Part shown: positions 17,116-25,836 of the stretch, piece after piece
Position numbering within the stretch: the stretch's first letter is position 1
How the letters are laid out: each line of letters opens with the position of its first letter
Assembly: GCA_965238025.1 (NCBI GenBank)
Contig: OZ250162.1
Location: 1,860,001 to 1,924,000 of the forward strand
DNA from: Pelagihabitans sp965238025
Lineage (GTDB): Bacteria > Bacteroidota > Bacteroidia > Flavobacteriales > Flavobacteriaceae
Direction of reading: 5' to 3'
DNA: 64,000 nucleotides
Made by a program: the position numbers and the translations under genes
The notes under the pieces: generated by a model
Databases searched by the model: none
What the model was told of the DNA's origin: nothing
The model's input: only the letters and a program-made list of their open reading frames with translations

Positions 17116-18224
17116 ATGAACAAGTACATCAAATATGGGTTGATCGGCCTGCTAGTTTTAGCGATTTTAGCAGCTGTGGTCTTTTTCTAAAAAAGAACAG
17201 CACACCTACAAAACTATATGAGACCGAATCCGTGGAAAAAAAGGATATTGTGAATCAGGTGATTGTTACTGGTAAGGTAATTCCCGAGGATGAAATCGAG
17301 ATTAAACCACAGATTTCCGGGATCATTGAAAAAATATACTTGGAAGAGGGCACTGATGTTAAGGCGGGGGACTTAATTGCAGTAATTAAGATCGTTCCTA
17401 ATGAACAATCATTGAACCAGTCTAGGGGAAGGGTTAGAAATGCGGAGCTTGCGTTGAACAACGTAAAAATCGAATATAACAGGAACAAGGCCCTGTTTGA
17501 TAAGGGGGTCATTTCAAGTCAAGATTTCAACAGTCTACAGTTGCAACATGACCAGGCACAACAGGAATTGAACAATGCACGATCAGATTATCAGATTATC
17601 AGAAAGGGATCTGCGGGCGGATCGGCTTCTGCAAATACCAATATTAGAGCTACCGTTAATGGTACCATTTTAGAAATCCCTGTTGAGGAAGGTGATCAGG
17701 TAATTGAAAGTAACAATTTTAATGATGGTACGACCATTGCGACGATTGCCGATATGTCAAAAATGATTTTTGAAGGAGAGGTAGATGAGGCTGAAGTGGG
17801 CAAATTGAAATTGGGGATGCCACTTGACATAAGTCTTGGGGCCTTAGAGAAATCTGACTTTCAGGCGAAACTGAAATTTATTGCACCCAAGGGAGTAGAG
17901 GAAGAGGGAGCCGTTCAGTTCAAGATCGAAGGGGATCTAGTGGTTAGCGATAGTGCCTATGTACGCGCGGGTTATAGCGCTAATGCATCTATAGTTTTGG
18001 AGGAGAAAAAAGACGTATTGGCCATTAAGGAAGCCCTATTGCAATTTGACAAGGAAACCGAAAAACCTTTTGTAGAAATCGAAACTGGAGAGAATGAATT
18101 TGAACGAAAAGAATTGGAACTGGGCGTAAGTGATGGAATAGATGTGGAAATCGTTTCGGGAATCGATGAAGGAGCAAAGATTAAAATTTGGAACGAATTA
18201 GAAGAAAAAGAAGGTGACGACTAG
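17116..18224 (+). CDS. MacA/HlyD-type periplasmic adaptor (copy 2), apparent frameshift
   Basis: An ATG at 17116 opens a frame coding for a typical basic start and hydrophobic anchor (MNKYIKYGLIGLL to VVFF), but this frame stops at TAA 17188-17190. The remainder of the adaptor is in the -1 frame. Reading the -1 frame from 17181 gives LFLKKNSTPTKLYETES, which joins smoothly to the adaptor body (lipoyl halves, coiled coil, barrel) and matches the anchor-to-body junction of the paralogue at 12674. The break sits in TTTTTC followed by TAAAAAA. One extra T would restore a full ~370-residue protein. A GTG at 17232 could start a 330-residue form without the membrane anchor. A sequencing/assembly error, a true mutation or ribosomal slippage cannot be told apart from the sequence. 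Confidence 0.75.
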
Positions 18225-18275
18225 ACTTTCGGAATACATCAATCAAAATCAATAATCAAGAAAAAATCAATACAA

Positions 18276-19706
18276 ATGAATTTTAAATTAACGGCTTTGC
18301 TGCTCGTATTTTCCATTGGAGTACTATCGGCACAAGAGAAAAAGTGGACACTTGAAGAATGTGTGACCTATGCCCTAGAGAATAATATCAGTATTCAGCA
18401 ATCTCAATTGGATCTCGAAAGTTCTGAAATTGATAAGCTTGATGCAAAAGGAAATTTCTATCCTTCCATAAACGCAAATGCCACACACTCTTGGAATATT
18501 GGATTAAACCAAAATGTTACAACGGGTATTTTACAAAATGCGACGACCATGTTTACTTCTGGTGGTGTTGGTCTTGGTATTGATGTTTATAAAGGCCTTC
18601 AAAATGTAAACCGTCTTAGACGGGCGAATTTGGCGCTCCTTGCAACGCAATATCAGGCCGATGATATCAAGGATGATATTTCCTTGGCAGTAGCCAATAG
18701 CTATTTGCAAATACTTTTTAGTAGGGAAAACCTCTCTGTGGCGCAGGCCCAGTATGCGGTTACGGAACAGGACTTGAAAAGGACCCAGGAATTAGTTGAA
18801 TCTGGAGTGGTCGCCAGAGGGGATTTGTTGGAAATACAGGCGACTGCCGCAACCCAGCAACAACAAATAGTCGGTGCGGAAAATAACTTACGGTTGTCAA
18901 AAATTTCTTTGGCACAGCTGTTATTAATCCAAGATTATGAAAATTTTGATGTGGCCGATGAGGATTATATGGTCCAAGCCTCGGAAATTTTGAACAACTC
19001 TCCAAAAGAAATTTACGAGAAGGCCATTACTTTTCGTAATGACATCAAGTTTTCTGAGATGAACGTTAAGCTTGCCGAAACCGATGTAAAAATAGCTAAG
19101 GGAGCATTGTACCCTACGTTGACGGGATTTTATAATTATAATACGAGGGCATCGTACCAGGATATTGTATCCGGGTTCGAAGTGGACCCAAATAATCCAA
19201 CACAGGTTATTGGACAGGTTGAGGGTACTGGGCAAAATGTTATTACGGCAAATACTAGACCGGTTGTTGAAGCTATGGATCCCTTTCTCTATCAATTAGG
19301 AATTAATGACGGGCATTCATTCGGAGCCCAATTGAACGTTCCTATTTTAAATGGGTTTTCGGTCAAGAACAACATTAAGCGTAATAAGGTTAATTTAGAA
19401 CGATCCAAACTCCAATTACAGCAAGAAAAGTTAAATTTGGAGAATACAATAAACCAGGCTTGGAACGATGCAAAAGCAGCAATCAAGGCCTTTGAAGCGG
19501 CGGAAACCACCTTAGAAGCAAGACGATTGGCGTATCAATACTCCAAGGAACGATTTGATGTGGGCTTAATGAACTCCTTTGATTTTAGTCAGGCGCAATC
19601 CCGTGTCGATAATGCGGAGGCCGAGGTAATCAGAACTAAATATGATTATATTTTTAGGGTCAAAGTGCTGGAATTCTATTTTGGTATTCCATTAGAGTTA
19701 AATTAA
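18276..19706 (+). CDS. TolC family outer-membrane efflux protein (ABC module)
   Basis: 476 codons with a cleavable signal peptide (ends near residue 19, LSAQ). The OEP/TolC fold is shown by the WTLEECVTYALENN start motif, two long helical repeats and strand pairs such as SFGAQLNVPILNGFSVKNNI. TolC proteins form the trimeric outer-membrane and periplasmic channel of tripartite pumps. It follows the second adaptor by 51 bases and closes the MacB-like module, so it likely completes the exporter with the permeases and adaptors upstream. A terminator hairpin follows. Confidence 0.93.
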   Translation: MNFKLTALLLVFSIGVLSAQEKKWTLEECVTYALENNISIQQSQLDLESSEIDKLDAKGNFYPSINANATHSWNIGLNQNVTTGILQNATTMFTSGGVGLGIDVYKGLQNVNRLRRANLALLATQYQADDIKDDISLAVANSYLQILFSRENLSVAQAQYAVTEQDLKRTQELVESGVVARGDLLEIQATAATQQQQIVGAENNLRLSKISLAQLLLIQDYENFDVADEDYMVQASEILNNSPKEIYEKAITFRNDIKFSEMNVKLAETDVKIAKGALYPTLTGFYNYNTRASYQDIVSGFEVDPNNPTQVIGQVEGTGQNVITANTRPVVEAMDPFLYQLGINDGHSFGAQLNVPILNGFSVKNNIKRNKVNLERSKLQLQQEKLNLENTINQAWNDAKAAIKAFEAAETTLEARRLAYQYSKERFDVGLMNSFDFSQAQSRVDNAEAEVIRTKYDYIFRVKVLEFYFGIPLELN

Positions 19707-19730
19707 ATAGTCTCAACTATTAAAAGATAG

Positions 19731-19766
19731 AAGACCCTTTCGATTTTTAATTTCGAATGGGTCTTT
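19731..19766 (+). terminator. Terminator after the ABC export operon
   Basis: AAGACCCTTTCGA and TCGAATGGGTCTT are inverted copies with one mismatch, followed by T-rich sequence. It lies 25 bases after the TolC stop and just before the tsaB promoter box. Confidence 0.7.
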
Positions 19767-19779
19767 ATTGGTTTAGGTA

Positions 19780-19787
19780 TATCTTTG
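19780..19787 (+). promoter_or_regulatory. Putative -7 box of tsaB
   Basis: TATCTTTG, an exact TAnnTTTG match, 8 bases before the ATG at 19796. Its position excludes the upstream in-frame start at 19757 and implies a very short leader. Confidence 0.5.
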
Positions 19788-19795
19788 CCAACAAT

Positions 19796-20467
19796 ATGGG
19801 AATGATTCTAAATTTAGAAACGGCAACAACCAATTGCTCGGTCAGCATCGCCCAAAATGGCAAGATATTGGCAATCAAGGAGCATGATACACCTAACTAT
19901 TCGCATTCCGAACAGCTACATGTGTTTATTGAGGAGGTGCTTAATGAAGCCGCTGTTTTATTTTCCGAGATTCATGCGATTGCTGTTAGCAAAGGCCCTG
20001 GGTCTTATACAGGACTTCGCATTGGGGTTTCCGCAGCCAAAGGCCTATGCTTTTCATTGGACCTACCGCTGATATCAATTTCTACTTTGACAAGTATGGC
20101 CCATCAGGCAAAAACTAGCGAGTCAGATTTTATCGTTCCGGTTTTGGATGCTCGCCGTATGGAGGTATATTCCGCAGTTTTTGATAGCGATCTCAATGAG
20201 TTGCGCGAAACCAAGGCAGAGATTATAGAAGAATCTTCCTTTGCACAATTCGCGGCCCAAGGCAAGGTTTTGCTTTTAGGGAGTGGCGCCGAAAAATGTA
20301 AAGAACACTTATCGGGTAGTTTTGAATTTAATACCACCACAGTGCCCTCCGCCAGGGAAATGGCTTTACTTTCCCATAAAAAATTTGAACATAACGATTT
20401 TGAGGATGTAGCTTATTTTGAACCATACTACCTCAAGGATTTTGTTCTTACAAAGAAAAAGGCCTAA
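19796..20467 (+). CDS. tsaB: tRNA threonylcarbamoyladenosine biosynthesis protein TsaB
   Basis: 223 codons from the ATG at 19796 (another ATG at 19802 gives MILNLETATTNCSVSI, the classic TsaB start). The ASKHA-fold signatures are visible: LNLETATTNCSVS at the N-terminus, HSEQLH, and AVSKGPGSYTGLRIGVSAAKGL. TsaB is the non-catalytic partner of TsaD in making t6A37 in ANN-decoding tRNAs. The gene is monocistronic here, between a terminator and a LytTR gene. An upstream start at 19757 was rejected because the promoter -7 box lies inside that extension. Confidence 0.93.
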   Translation: MGMILNLETATTNCSVSIAQNGKILAIKEHDTPNYSHSEQLHVFIEEVLNEAAVLFSEIHAIAVSKGPGSYTGLRIGVSAAKGLCFSLDLPLISISTLTSMAHQAKTSESDFIVPVLDARRMEVYSAVFDSDLNELRETKAEIIEESSFAQFAAQGKVLLLGSGAEKCKEHLSGSFEFNTTTVPSAREMALLSHKKFEHNDFEDVAYFEPYYLKDFVLTKKKA

Positions 20468-20642
20468 GCTAGTGTTGTTTTTTCAATGTATGATTTTCAG
20501 TTTATTCAGCCATTGGCAGGCATTACTCAAACTAGTTCTGAATTAAAATTTTTCAAATGGGATTATATAAGATGTTCGAACTCAATATAGGAGCTTTTTA
20601 TCCTTAAAAGCTTTTATTACCTTCATCGAACCTGAAAGAAGT

Positions 20643-21512
20643 ATGGGAGATAGGCAGAAATTGTACAAGAAAAAAGTTGACCATAAATTTGGCTTTAACA
20701 GGGCCAATAGGTTTTTACCATATATCGTTTTGGTGGGGCTGGGAATAGGTACTGCTAACTTAATTAGCAACGGTGGTCTCAACTGGATTCAATGGGTTAT
20801 TCAGTCGCTATCGACCAGCTTCCTTATTGGATATACAACTGTTTTAATAGGTTCAAATAAGCCCTGGTTTAAATTCTATCTTAAGCCTATTTGGAAGTTG
20901 TATGTTTTAATTTTCTTCATATTCCTTTTGGTCGGAGTTTTGGCTACTGAGATAGAGCATATAATTAGGTCATCGATTTTCAGAAGTGAACCATATTTAC
21001 CATTTACGGCCGGAAAAATGTATTTGTTTAATGGTATAATTTCTTTGTTCTTAGGTTTCATTTTTTTTCAGAATAATTATTTGTCAAAAAAAGGTGATTC
21101 CAACTCCATTGACAGAATCAGGGAATTACAAAATCAAGAACGAAAAACCAAAGAGTCTTTAGAAAACCAAGATACTGTTACGAGCATACCTGTAAAGCAA
21201 GGTGAAAATATTTTATTGATTCCTATACGGGAAATTGTATATTTTGAAGCGTTCGATAATTACTCGTTTGTATACGATTTAAAAGCTCAAAAAAGGCTTT
21301 GCGACTACTCGCTCCTATTTCTAGAAAAAAGATTGGATGAAAATTTTTCAAGAGTTCATCGCAAGTATATTGTGAATTCTGGGCATATTAAACAGATAAG
21401 GCCCCATTTAAATGGTCGGTACCTTATTGAGTTCTCCCAAAAAGAATTATTACCCATTACCAGTAGCAAAACCTACTCAAAGGTTATTCGAAAACTGATT
21501 AAAATGGAGTAG
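20643..21512 (+). CDS. Membrane-anchored LytTR transcriptional regulator
   Basis: 289 codons. Four hydrophobic helices (about residues 26-45, 50-68, 86-106, 123-141) are followed by a short charged linker and a C-terminal LytTR DNA-binding domain (~180-288) with REIVYFEAFDNYSFVY and FSRVHRKYIVNSGHI. There is no receiver domain, so it belongs to the standalone membrane LytTR regulators rather than to two-component response regulators; how these sense signals is poorly known. It stands alone between tsaB and a small lipoprotein gene. Targets unknown. Confidence 0.87.
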   Translation: MGDRQKLYKKKVDHKFGFNRANRFLPYIVLVGLGIGTANLISNGGLNWIQWVIQSLSTSFLIGYTTVLIGSNKPWFKFYLKPIWKLYVLIFFIFLLVGVLATEIEHIIRSSIFRSEPYLPFTAGKMYLFNGIISLFLGFIFFQNNYLSKKGDSNSIDRIRELQNQERKTKESLENQDTVTSIPVKQGENILLIPIREIVYFEAFDNYSFVYDLKAQKRLCDYSLLFLEKRLDENFSRVHRKYIVNSGHIKQIRPHLNGRYLIEFSQKELLPITSSKTYSKVIRKLIKME

Positions 21513-21710
21513 GAAGGTTCAGGCACCGTGTTTTACATCTAACGTTACTTTAGCTTTGACTCGCTCACCCTTTCTTGAGTATCATTCACTTTTTTTTTTG
21601 ACCGTTCACCATAAACCTATTTCGTAACCTGTTAATTACTTGTTACTTGCATTGGAATTTAAAAAGAATGAGGGGCGATATTGTCCCAATAAAATTAAAA
21701 ACCTATTACT

Positions 21711-22205
21711 ATGGGAAAAACGATATTTTTTGGTGTGTTGTGTATGATATTCCTCAATATCCAGGCTTGTAAAATTACGGACGATAAAAATAATACTCGT
21801 CAATTTACTAAGGGGAATGACCCAGCAAAAGAGCTATACTTATATTCAATTGAGGCCTTCAATCAAGGAAATCTTGAACTGTTCTTGGCGAATTTTGCGC
21901 AAGAAATTAAAATGTACGGAACCGATGGAACTTATTTCGGACACGATGTACTGCGGAAGCGTTTTGAGGACGTATTCAAACGATTCCCAAACATGAAAAT
22001 GGAGATTCCAGAACTTAAATCGGAAGTACTGTCTAAAGAGGTCATCATGGTGAATTTTAAATGGAAATTATACCCTATGGGCCAAGGACCCGCCTATAGT
22101 GGAATAGGATCTGGAATTTATAAATACCAGAATGGTGAGTGGAAGGAAGTCCTAGAAGTTGAAACAGTGACGGATGTTGATGAAGCATTAAAACGGATAG
22201 AGTAG
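21711..22205 (+). CDS. SnoaL/NTF2-like lipoprotein
   Basis: 164 codons. The N-terminus is a lipoprotein signal with Cys20 as the probable lipidated residue (FLNIQAC). The rest matches the NTF2-like/SnoaL cone fold: AFNQGNLELFLANFAQEIKMYGTDG, then a helix with RFEDVFKRFPNM and a set of strands ending in YKYQNGEWKEV. Such domains bind small molecules or act as scaffolds; no catalytic residues can be assigned. The gene is monocistronic, downstream of the LytTR regulator by 198 bases, which makes regulation by that protein possible but unproven. Confidence 0.75.
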   Translation: MGKTIFFGVLCMIFLNIQACKITDDKNNTRQFTKGNDPAKELYLYSIEAFNQGNLELFLANFAQEIKMYGTDGTYFGHDVLRKRFEDVFKRFPNMKMEIPELKSEVLSKEVIMVNFKWKLYPMGQGPAYSGIGSGIYKYQNGEWKEVLEVETVTDVDEALKRIE

Positions 22206-22279
22206 ATGAACCTAAAATAGGAAAATCTTTGCCCTCTACGGCTTGGGGTTGCTTTCGAGCAAAAATAGAAAAAACGAGA

Positions 22280-22311
22280 CCCGCCCGTACCTAATGGCAT
22301 ATTCGGGCGGG
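22280..22311 (-). terminator. GC-rich hairpin between convergent genes
   Basis: CCCGCCCG and CGGGCGGG form a perfect 8-base stem with a 16-base loop. On the minus strand it is followed within five bases by a T-rich run, suggesting a terminator for the DUF255 gene; it may also be a REP-like palindrome. Confidence 0.45.
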
Positions 22312-22368
22312 CCAAAAGCTTTTGCCTAACGCATGGCTGGGTATCATAGGATTTCTACACCCAACTAA

Positions 22369-24480
22369 TCATCGCCGAACTATGAACTCCAATGCTTTTT
22401 TAGTATCTGTAACCGGTAATTTGCAAGAACCATGCTGGCATATATAGATAAGGGTTTCGTCTTTGGAAGATCGGTCCTTTAATATAGGGATATTACTATC
22501 TTTTGCTGTTCCTGAAAAAATTGCATTGGGCAAATAGTTTTTTTGTAGCTCCAAAAGTGTATCCCTATAATCATTCCCAACAACAGCAACCTCGTAAAAC
22601 TGTTGGTTAAGGAATAAGTTTAATTGCAACCAGTTGGCATAGTTTTGGGCATTTTCGGAGATGTTTTCGCGCATGGTTTTTAACATCTGCAGCGCTTGAT
22701 CTTCATAGGACCTTTCAAAATAAAACCGCGATAATTTAAAGAGGTTTTTGGCCATTATAGAGTTTGATGCTGGAATCACATTATCAGTAGTTTCCAGCGT
22801 TCTTCTAATAATAAAATCGGCATTTTTAGAAGTGAAAAAGAACAGTCCGCTTTTGACGTCCAGAAAGTTTTCCAAGCAATAATCGGCCAATTGTTTTGCA
22901 AGATCCAGATATTTTTTGTCCGAACTTACTTCATAGAGACTAATAAAGGCATCTATGACAGCGGCGTAATCTTCTAGATAACCGTTTATGGTACTTTTTC
23001 CATTTTTGTGATTGTGGTATAAAGCTCCATTACTTTGTAGCAGATTTTGTTCAAGAAATCTAGCATTGTTAATGGCAAGCTCCAAGTACGCTTCGTTTCC
23101 TAAATAACGGTAAGCATCTACCAATCCTTTTAACATTAGACCGTTCCAGGAAGTCAATATTTTATCATCCAATCTGGGACGCTCCCTTTTACTTCGCACC
23201 TTATTTAAGATAGCCAGACCTTTAGAAATGGTCTTTTTTAATTCTTTATGTTCGATGTCGTGTTTCGCTGCAATCTCCTTATCCGTAGCATCCCTTATTA
23301 ATACGTAGTTCTTATGTTCCCAATGGCCATAAGCATTAATATTGAAATAGTCTTTGAACAATGCAAAATCCGTTTTTAAAAGGGATTTCAGCTCATCCTC
23401 TTTCCATACGTAATAGGCACCTTCTTCCAATTCTCCTTCTGGGGTCAGGCTATCAGCATCCAACGAAGAGTAAAAACCATTGCTTTGATCCGTTAATTCA
23501 TTTTTCACAAAATCAATCGTCTGTTCTACGGTCTGTTTGTATAGTTCATTGCCTGTGGCGGCGTAAGCTTGGGAATATAGGCTTACAAGCTGTCCGTTAT
23601 CATATAGCATTTTTTCAAAATGGGGCACATGCCATTTTGTATCGACCGAGTAGCGTGAAAACCCACCGGCAACATGATCGAACACACCTCCCCAAGCCAT
23701 TCGGGTGAGGGTGGTGTTTACATATTCCAACACATCGGCATCATTAAATGCCGTACCGTAATGCAACAGAAAGTTTAGATTAACGGGCATCATGAACTTC
23801 GGTGCACGCTTATAGCCTCCTAGGTAGGTATCGAAGTATTTTGACCAGTTTTTTACATTTTTTCCGAGCTGTTCCGTAGAAAGGATATTGGCATTGTTAT
23901 CTGCAACAATCAAATTGCTCTGTTTTATACCATTGGCCAGATTCGTAGCGTACTCGATTACCTTTTTCGGATTTTCATGATAAATTTTTGAAAGCTCCTC
24001 CAGGGTCTTGATCCAATTCTTTTTCTGTACATAGGTAGCCCCCCAAAAAGGTCGACCATCGGGTAACGCAACAATATTTAAAGGCCAGCCACCACTACCT
24101 GTCATTATCTGAAGGGCATCCATATAAATATGGTCAATATCGGGACGCTCCTCCCTATCTATCTTAATGTTGATGAAATTGGCATTCATGACCTGAGCGA
24201 CTTCTTCATCCTCAAAACATTCATGTTCCATAACATGGCACCAGTGGCAGGCCGCATAACCTATACTGATGAGCAATAACTTGTTTTCCGTCTTTGCCCT
24301 TTGTAATATCTCCGGATGCCAAGCTTCCCAATTTACCGGATTATGTGCATGTTGCAGCAAGTACGGACTGGTTTCTTTGATAAGGGCATTGGTGAACTTG
24401 TGGGACATGTTTTCGTTGTTTTGGGATTGCAGACTCCAAACTAAAAATAGAAATATAACTAGTGCTGAATTTCTGGCCAT
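22369..24480 (-). CDS. DUF255 thioredoxin-domain protein (YyaL/SPATA20 family)
   Basis: 703 codons from the ATG at 24480. An in-frame start 30 bases upstream (24510) would lie inside the dodecin terminator and was rejected. An N-terminal hydrophobic segment (residues 5-20, ending SLQSQ) suggests export; a cytosolic start at the internal ATG at 24408 (MSHKFTN) is the alternative. The thioredoxin-like domain carries ETSPYLLQHAHNPVNW and Cys78-His-Trp-Cys81 (YAACHWCHVM), followed by REERPDIDHIYMDALQ and GGWP. The C-terminal two thirds form an alpha/alpha toroid like N-acylglucosamine epimerases, with HFEKMLYDNG and LTSWNGLMLK. The family is widespread but its reaction is not established. Confidence 0.88.
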   Translation of the reverse strand: MARNSALVIFLFLVWSLQSQNNENMSHKFTNALIKETSPYLLQHAHNPVNWEAWHPEILQRAKTENKLLLISIGYAACHWCHVMEHECFEDEEVAQVMNANFINIKIDREERPDIDHIYMDALQIMTGSGGWPLNIVALPDGRPFWGATYVQKKNWIKTLEELSKIYHENPKKVIEYATNLANGIKQSNLIVADNNANILSTEQLGKNVKNWSKYFDTYLGGYKRAPKFMMPVNLNFLLHYGTAFNDADVLEYVNTTLTRMAWGGVFDHVAGGFSRYSVDTKWHVPHFEKMLYDNGQLVSLYSQAYAATGNELYKQTVEQTIDFVKNELTDQSNGFYSSLDADSLTPEGELEEGAYYVWKEDELKSLLKTDFALFKDYFNINAYGHWEHKNYVLIRDATDKEIAAKHDIEHKELKKTISKGLAILNKVRSKRERPRLDDKILTSWNGLMLKGLVDAYRYLGNEAYLELAINNARFLEQNLLQSNGALYHNHKNGKSTINGYLEDYAAVIDAFISLYEVSSDKKYLDLAKQLADYCLENFLDVKSGLFFFTSKNADFIIRRTLETTDNVIPASNSIMAKNLFKLSRFYFERSYEDQALQMLKTMRENISENAQNYANWLQLNLFLNQQFYEVAVVGNDYRDTLLELQKNYLPNAIFSGTAKDSNIPILKDRSSKDETLIYICQHGSCKLPVTDTKKALEFIVRR

Positions 24481-24493
24481 TAACAAAAATAAC

Positions 24494-24526
24494 CCAAAAA
24501 AAAGCGCCACGTTATCGTGGCGCTTT
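24494..24526 (-). terminator. Rho-independent terminator after dodecin
   Basis: On the minus strand AAAGCGCCACG, loop ATAA, CGTGGCGCTTT followed by T7. Perfect 11-base stem, 22 bases after the dodecin stop. Confidence 0.93.
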
Positions 24527-24547
24527 CAAATACTTGAAGGAAATCTT

Positions 24548-24748
24548 TTATTTGACTTCGAAAGTGATTTTTACATTTACACGATAATCATCAACTTCAC
24601 CATCCTTAACGCTTGCGCTTTGATCCTGAACGTAGACTGAACGTATGTTTTTTACGGATTTAGATGCATGTGCTACTGCCTTTTTTGTGGCATCTTCCCA
24701 ACTTTTGTCAGAATTTGCCAAGACTTCTATTACTTTTAAAACTGCCAT
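24548..24748 (-). CDS. Dodecin family flavin-binding protein
   Basis: 66 codons, the normal dodecin length. Dodecins assemble into hollow dodecamers that store or buffer riboflavin/FMN in the cytoplasm. The recognisable features are VIEVLANSDKSWEDATKKAV with the flavin-stacking Trp, the central VKNIRSVYVQDQSASV with the flavin-contacting Gln, and the C-terminal YRVNVKITFEVK strand. It stands alone, ending at a strong terminator. Confidence 0.95.
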   Translation of the reverse strand: MAVLKVIEVLANSDKSWEDATKKAVAHASKSVKNIRSVYVQDQSASVKDGEVDDYRVNVKITFEVK

Positions 24749-24817
24749 AATTACTATTTTTTTTATTTGGCCTCAAGGTAATAAATAAAACACAATGGTA
24801 AAAATGAAAGTAGGAAT

Positions 24818-25717
24818 TTACCCATTCACGGCGACCACTTCGTTTACCTTGTCGCCCATCATATTTTTTAGCATTGTTTCAATTCCATTTTTCAAGGTGA
24901 AAGTAGATGAGGGACATCCGCTACAGGCGCCTTGTAAAATTACGTTTACGGTCTTACTATTTGCTTCGTAAGACTGGAAAAGGATATTACCGCCATCACT
25001 GGCAACGGCCGGTTTTACATATTCATCCAATATATCGATAATCTGTTTTGAGGTATCGTCCAAGTCCTCATTTTGTTGTTGTGCCGATGTTTCCTTAGCC
25101 TTTTTAACGATACTCTGTGTGGTGGCCACCTCTTTTCCATCGGCGATAAAGTCCCTAATATGTTCGCGCAGTTGTTGGGTAATGTCTTCCCATTCGGCAA
25201 CGTCGAATTTGGTTACCGAAATGTAATTTTCATCCATAAAAACCTCTTTCACAAATGGAAAATGAAAAAGTTCTTTGGCCAATTCAGAACCTTGTGCGTC
25301 ATCTATATTTTTATACTCAAGTGTTGCAGGTACAATTTTACGACTGGCAACAAATCGCATTACTGCCGGATTCGGTGTGACCTCTGCATAAACGCTCACA
25401 GCTACTTTTTTTGCGCCTTCTTTTTCCAATATCACCGGCTCACCTGCGTTCAGGTATTCTACCAACTGTTGTGCCACTTCATCTTTAACATCGTTCCAAT
25501 CAACAATATCATAGCGTTCTATTGCAATAAAATTACCGGATACATAAACGGTTTTTACAAAGGGTAAATAAAATAATTGTTGCGCCAAAGGAGAATTTTT
25601 GGCTTCATCTATGTTCTTAAATTCGTAGTTTTGATGGTTAACGAGAAAATGGTTTGTCTCAAATTTTAATATTGTCGGATTGTTAGTTTCGATAACGGTA
25701 ATAACATACTCTTTCAT
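24818..25717 (-). CDS. NifU-like Fe-S protein with duplicated Nfu N-terminal domain
   Basis: 299 codons. Two related N-terminal Nfu/NifU-N domains (residues ~1-92 and ~106-195; each has a P-x-x-x-x-F start, an ELA/PLAQ-LF helix and an FVK-V-V-N-I strand) precede a C-terminal NifU domain (~222-299) with Cys265-Ser-Gly-Cys268, the cluster ligand pair. Nfu proteins carry 4Fe-4S clusters to apo-targets. Most bacterial forms have one or no Nfu-N domain, so the tandem pair is characteristic of Bacteroidota forms. The gene stands alone on the minus strand upstream of dodecin. Confidence 0.92.
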   Translation of the reverse strand: MKEYVITVIETNNPTILKFETNHFLVNHQNYEFKNIDEAKNSPLAQQLFYLPFVKTVYVSGNFIAIERYDIVDWNDVKDEVAQQLVEYLNAGEPVILEKEGAKKVAVSVYAEVTPNPAVMRFVASRKIVPATLEYKNIDDAQGSELAKELFHFPFVKEVFMDENYISVTKFDVAEWEDITQQLREHIRDFIADGKEVATTQSIVKKAKETSAQQQNEDLDDTSKQIIDILDEYVKPAVASDGGNILFQSYEANSKTVNVILQGACSGCPSSTFTLKNGIETMLKNMMGDKVNEVVAVNG

Positions 25718-25836
25718 AATCCACTATTTTACGCAAAAATACGACGATTTTCTAAGGTAAGTATTATATAATAATGTCGCATTTCATCCGTTATAACTAT
25801 TATTTAGCCGACTTTTTTTATCTCCAACTAATTGCA

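Noticed and set aside
24481..24510. Extended N-terminus of the DUF255 protein
   Set aside because: The extension lies in the dodecin terminator hairpin; the ATG at 24480 gives a sensible start.
25774..25836. Extended N-terminus of the first PorP/SprF protein
   Set aside because: The added residues precede a standard signal peptide that starts at 25837.
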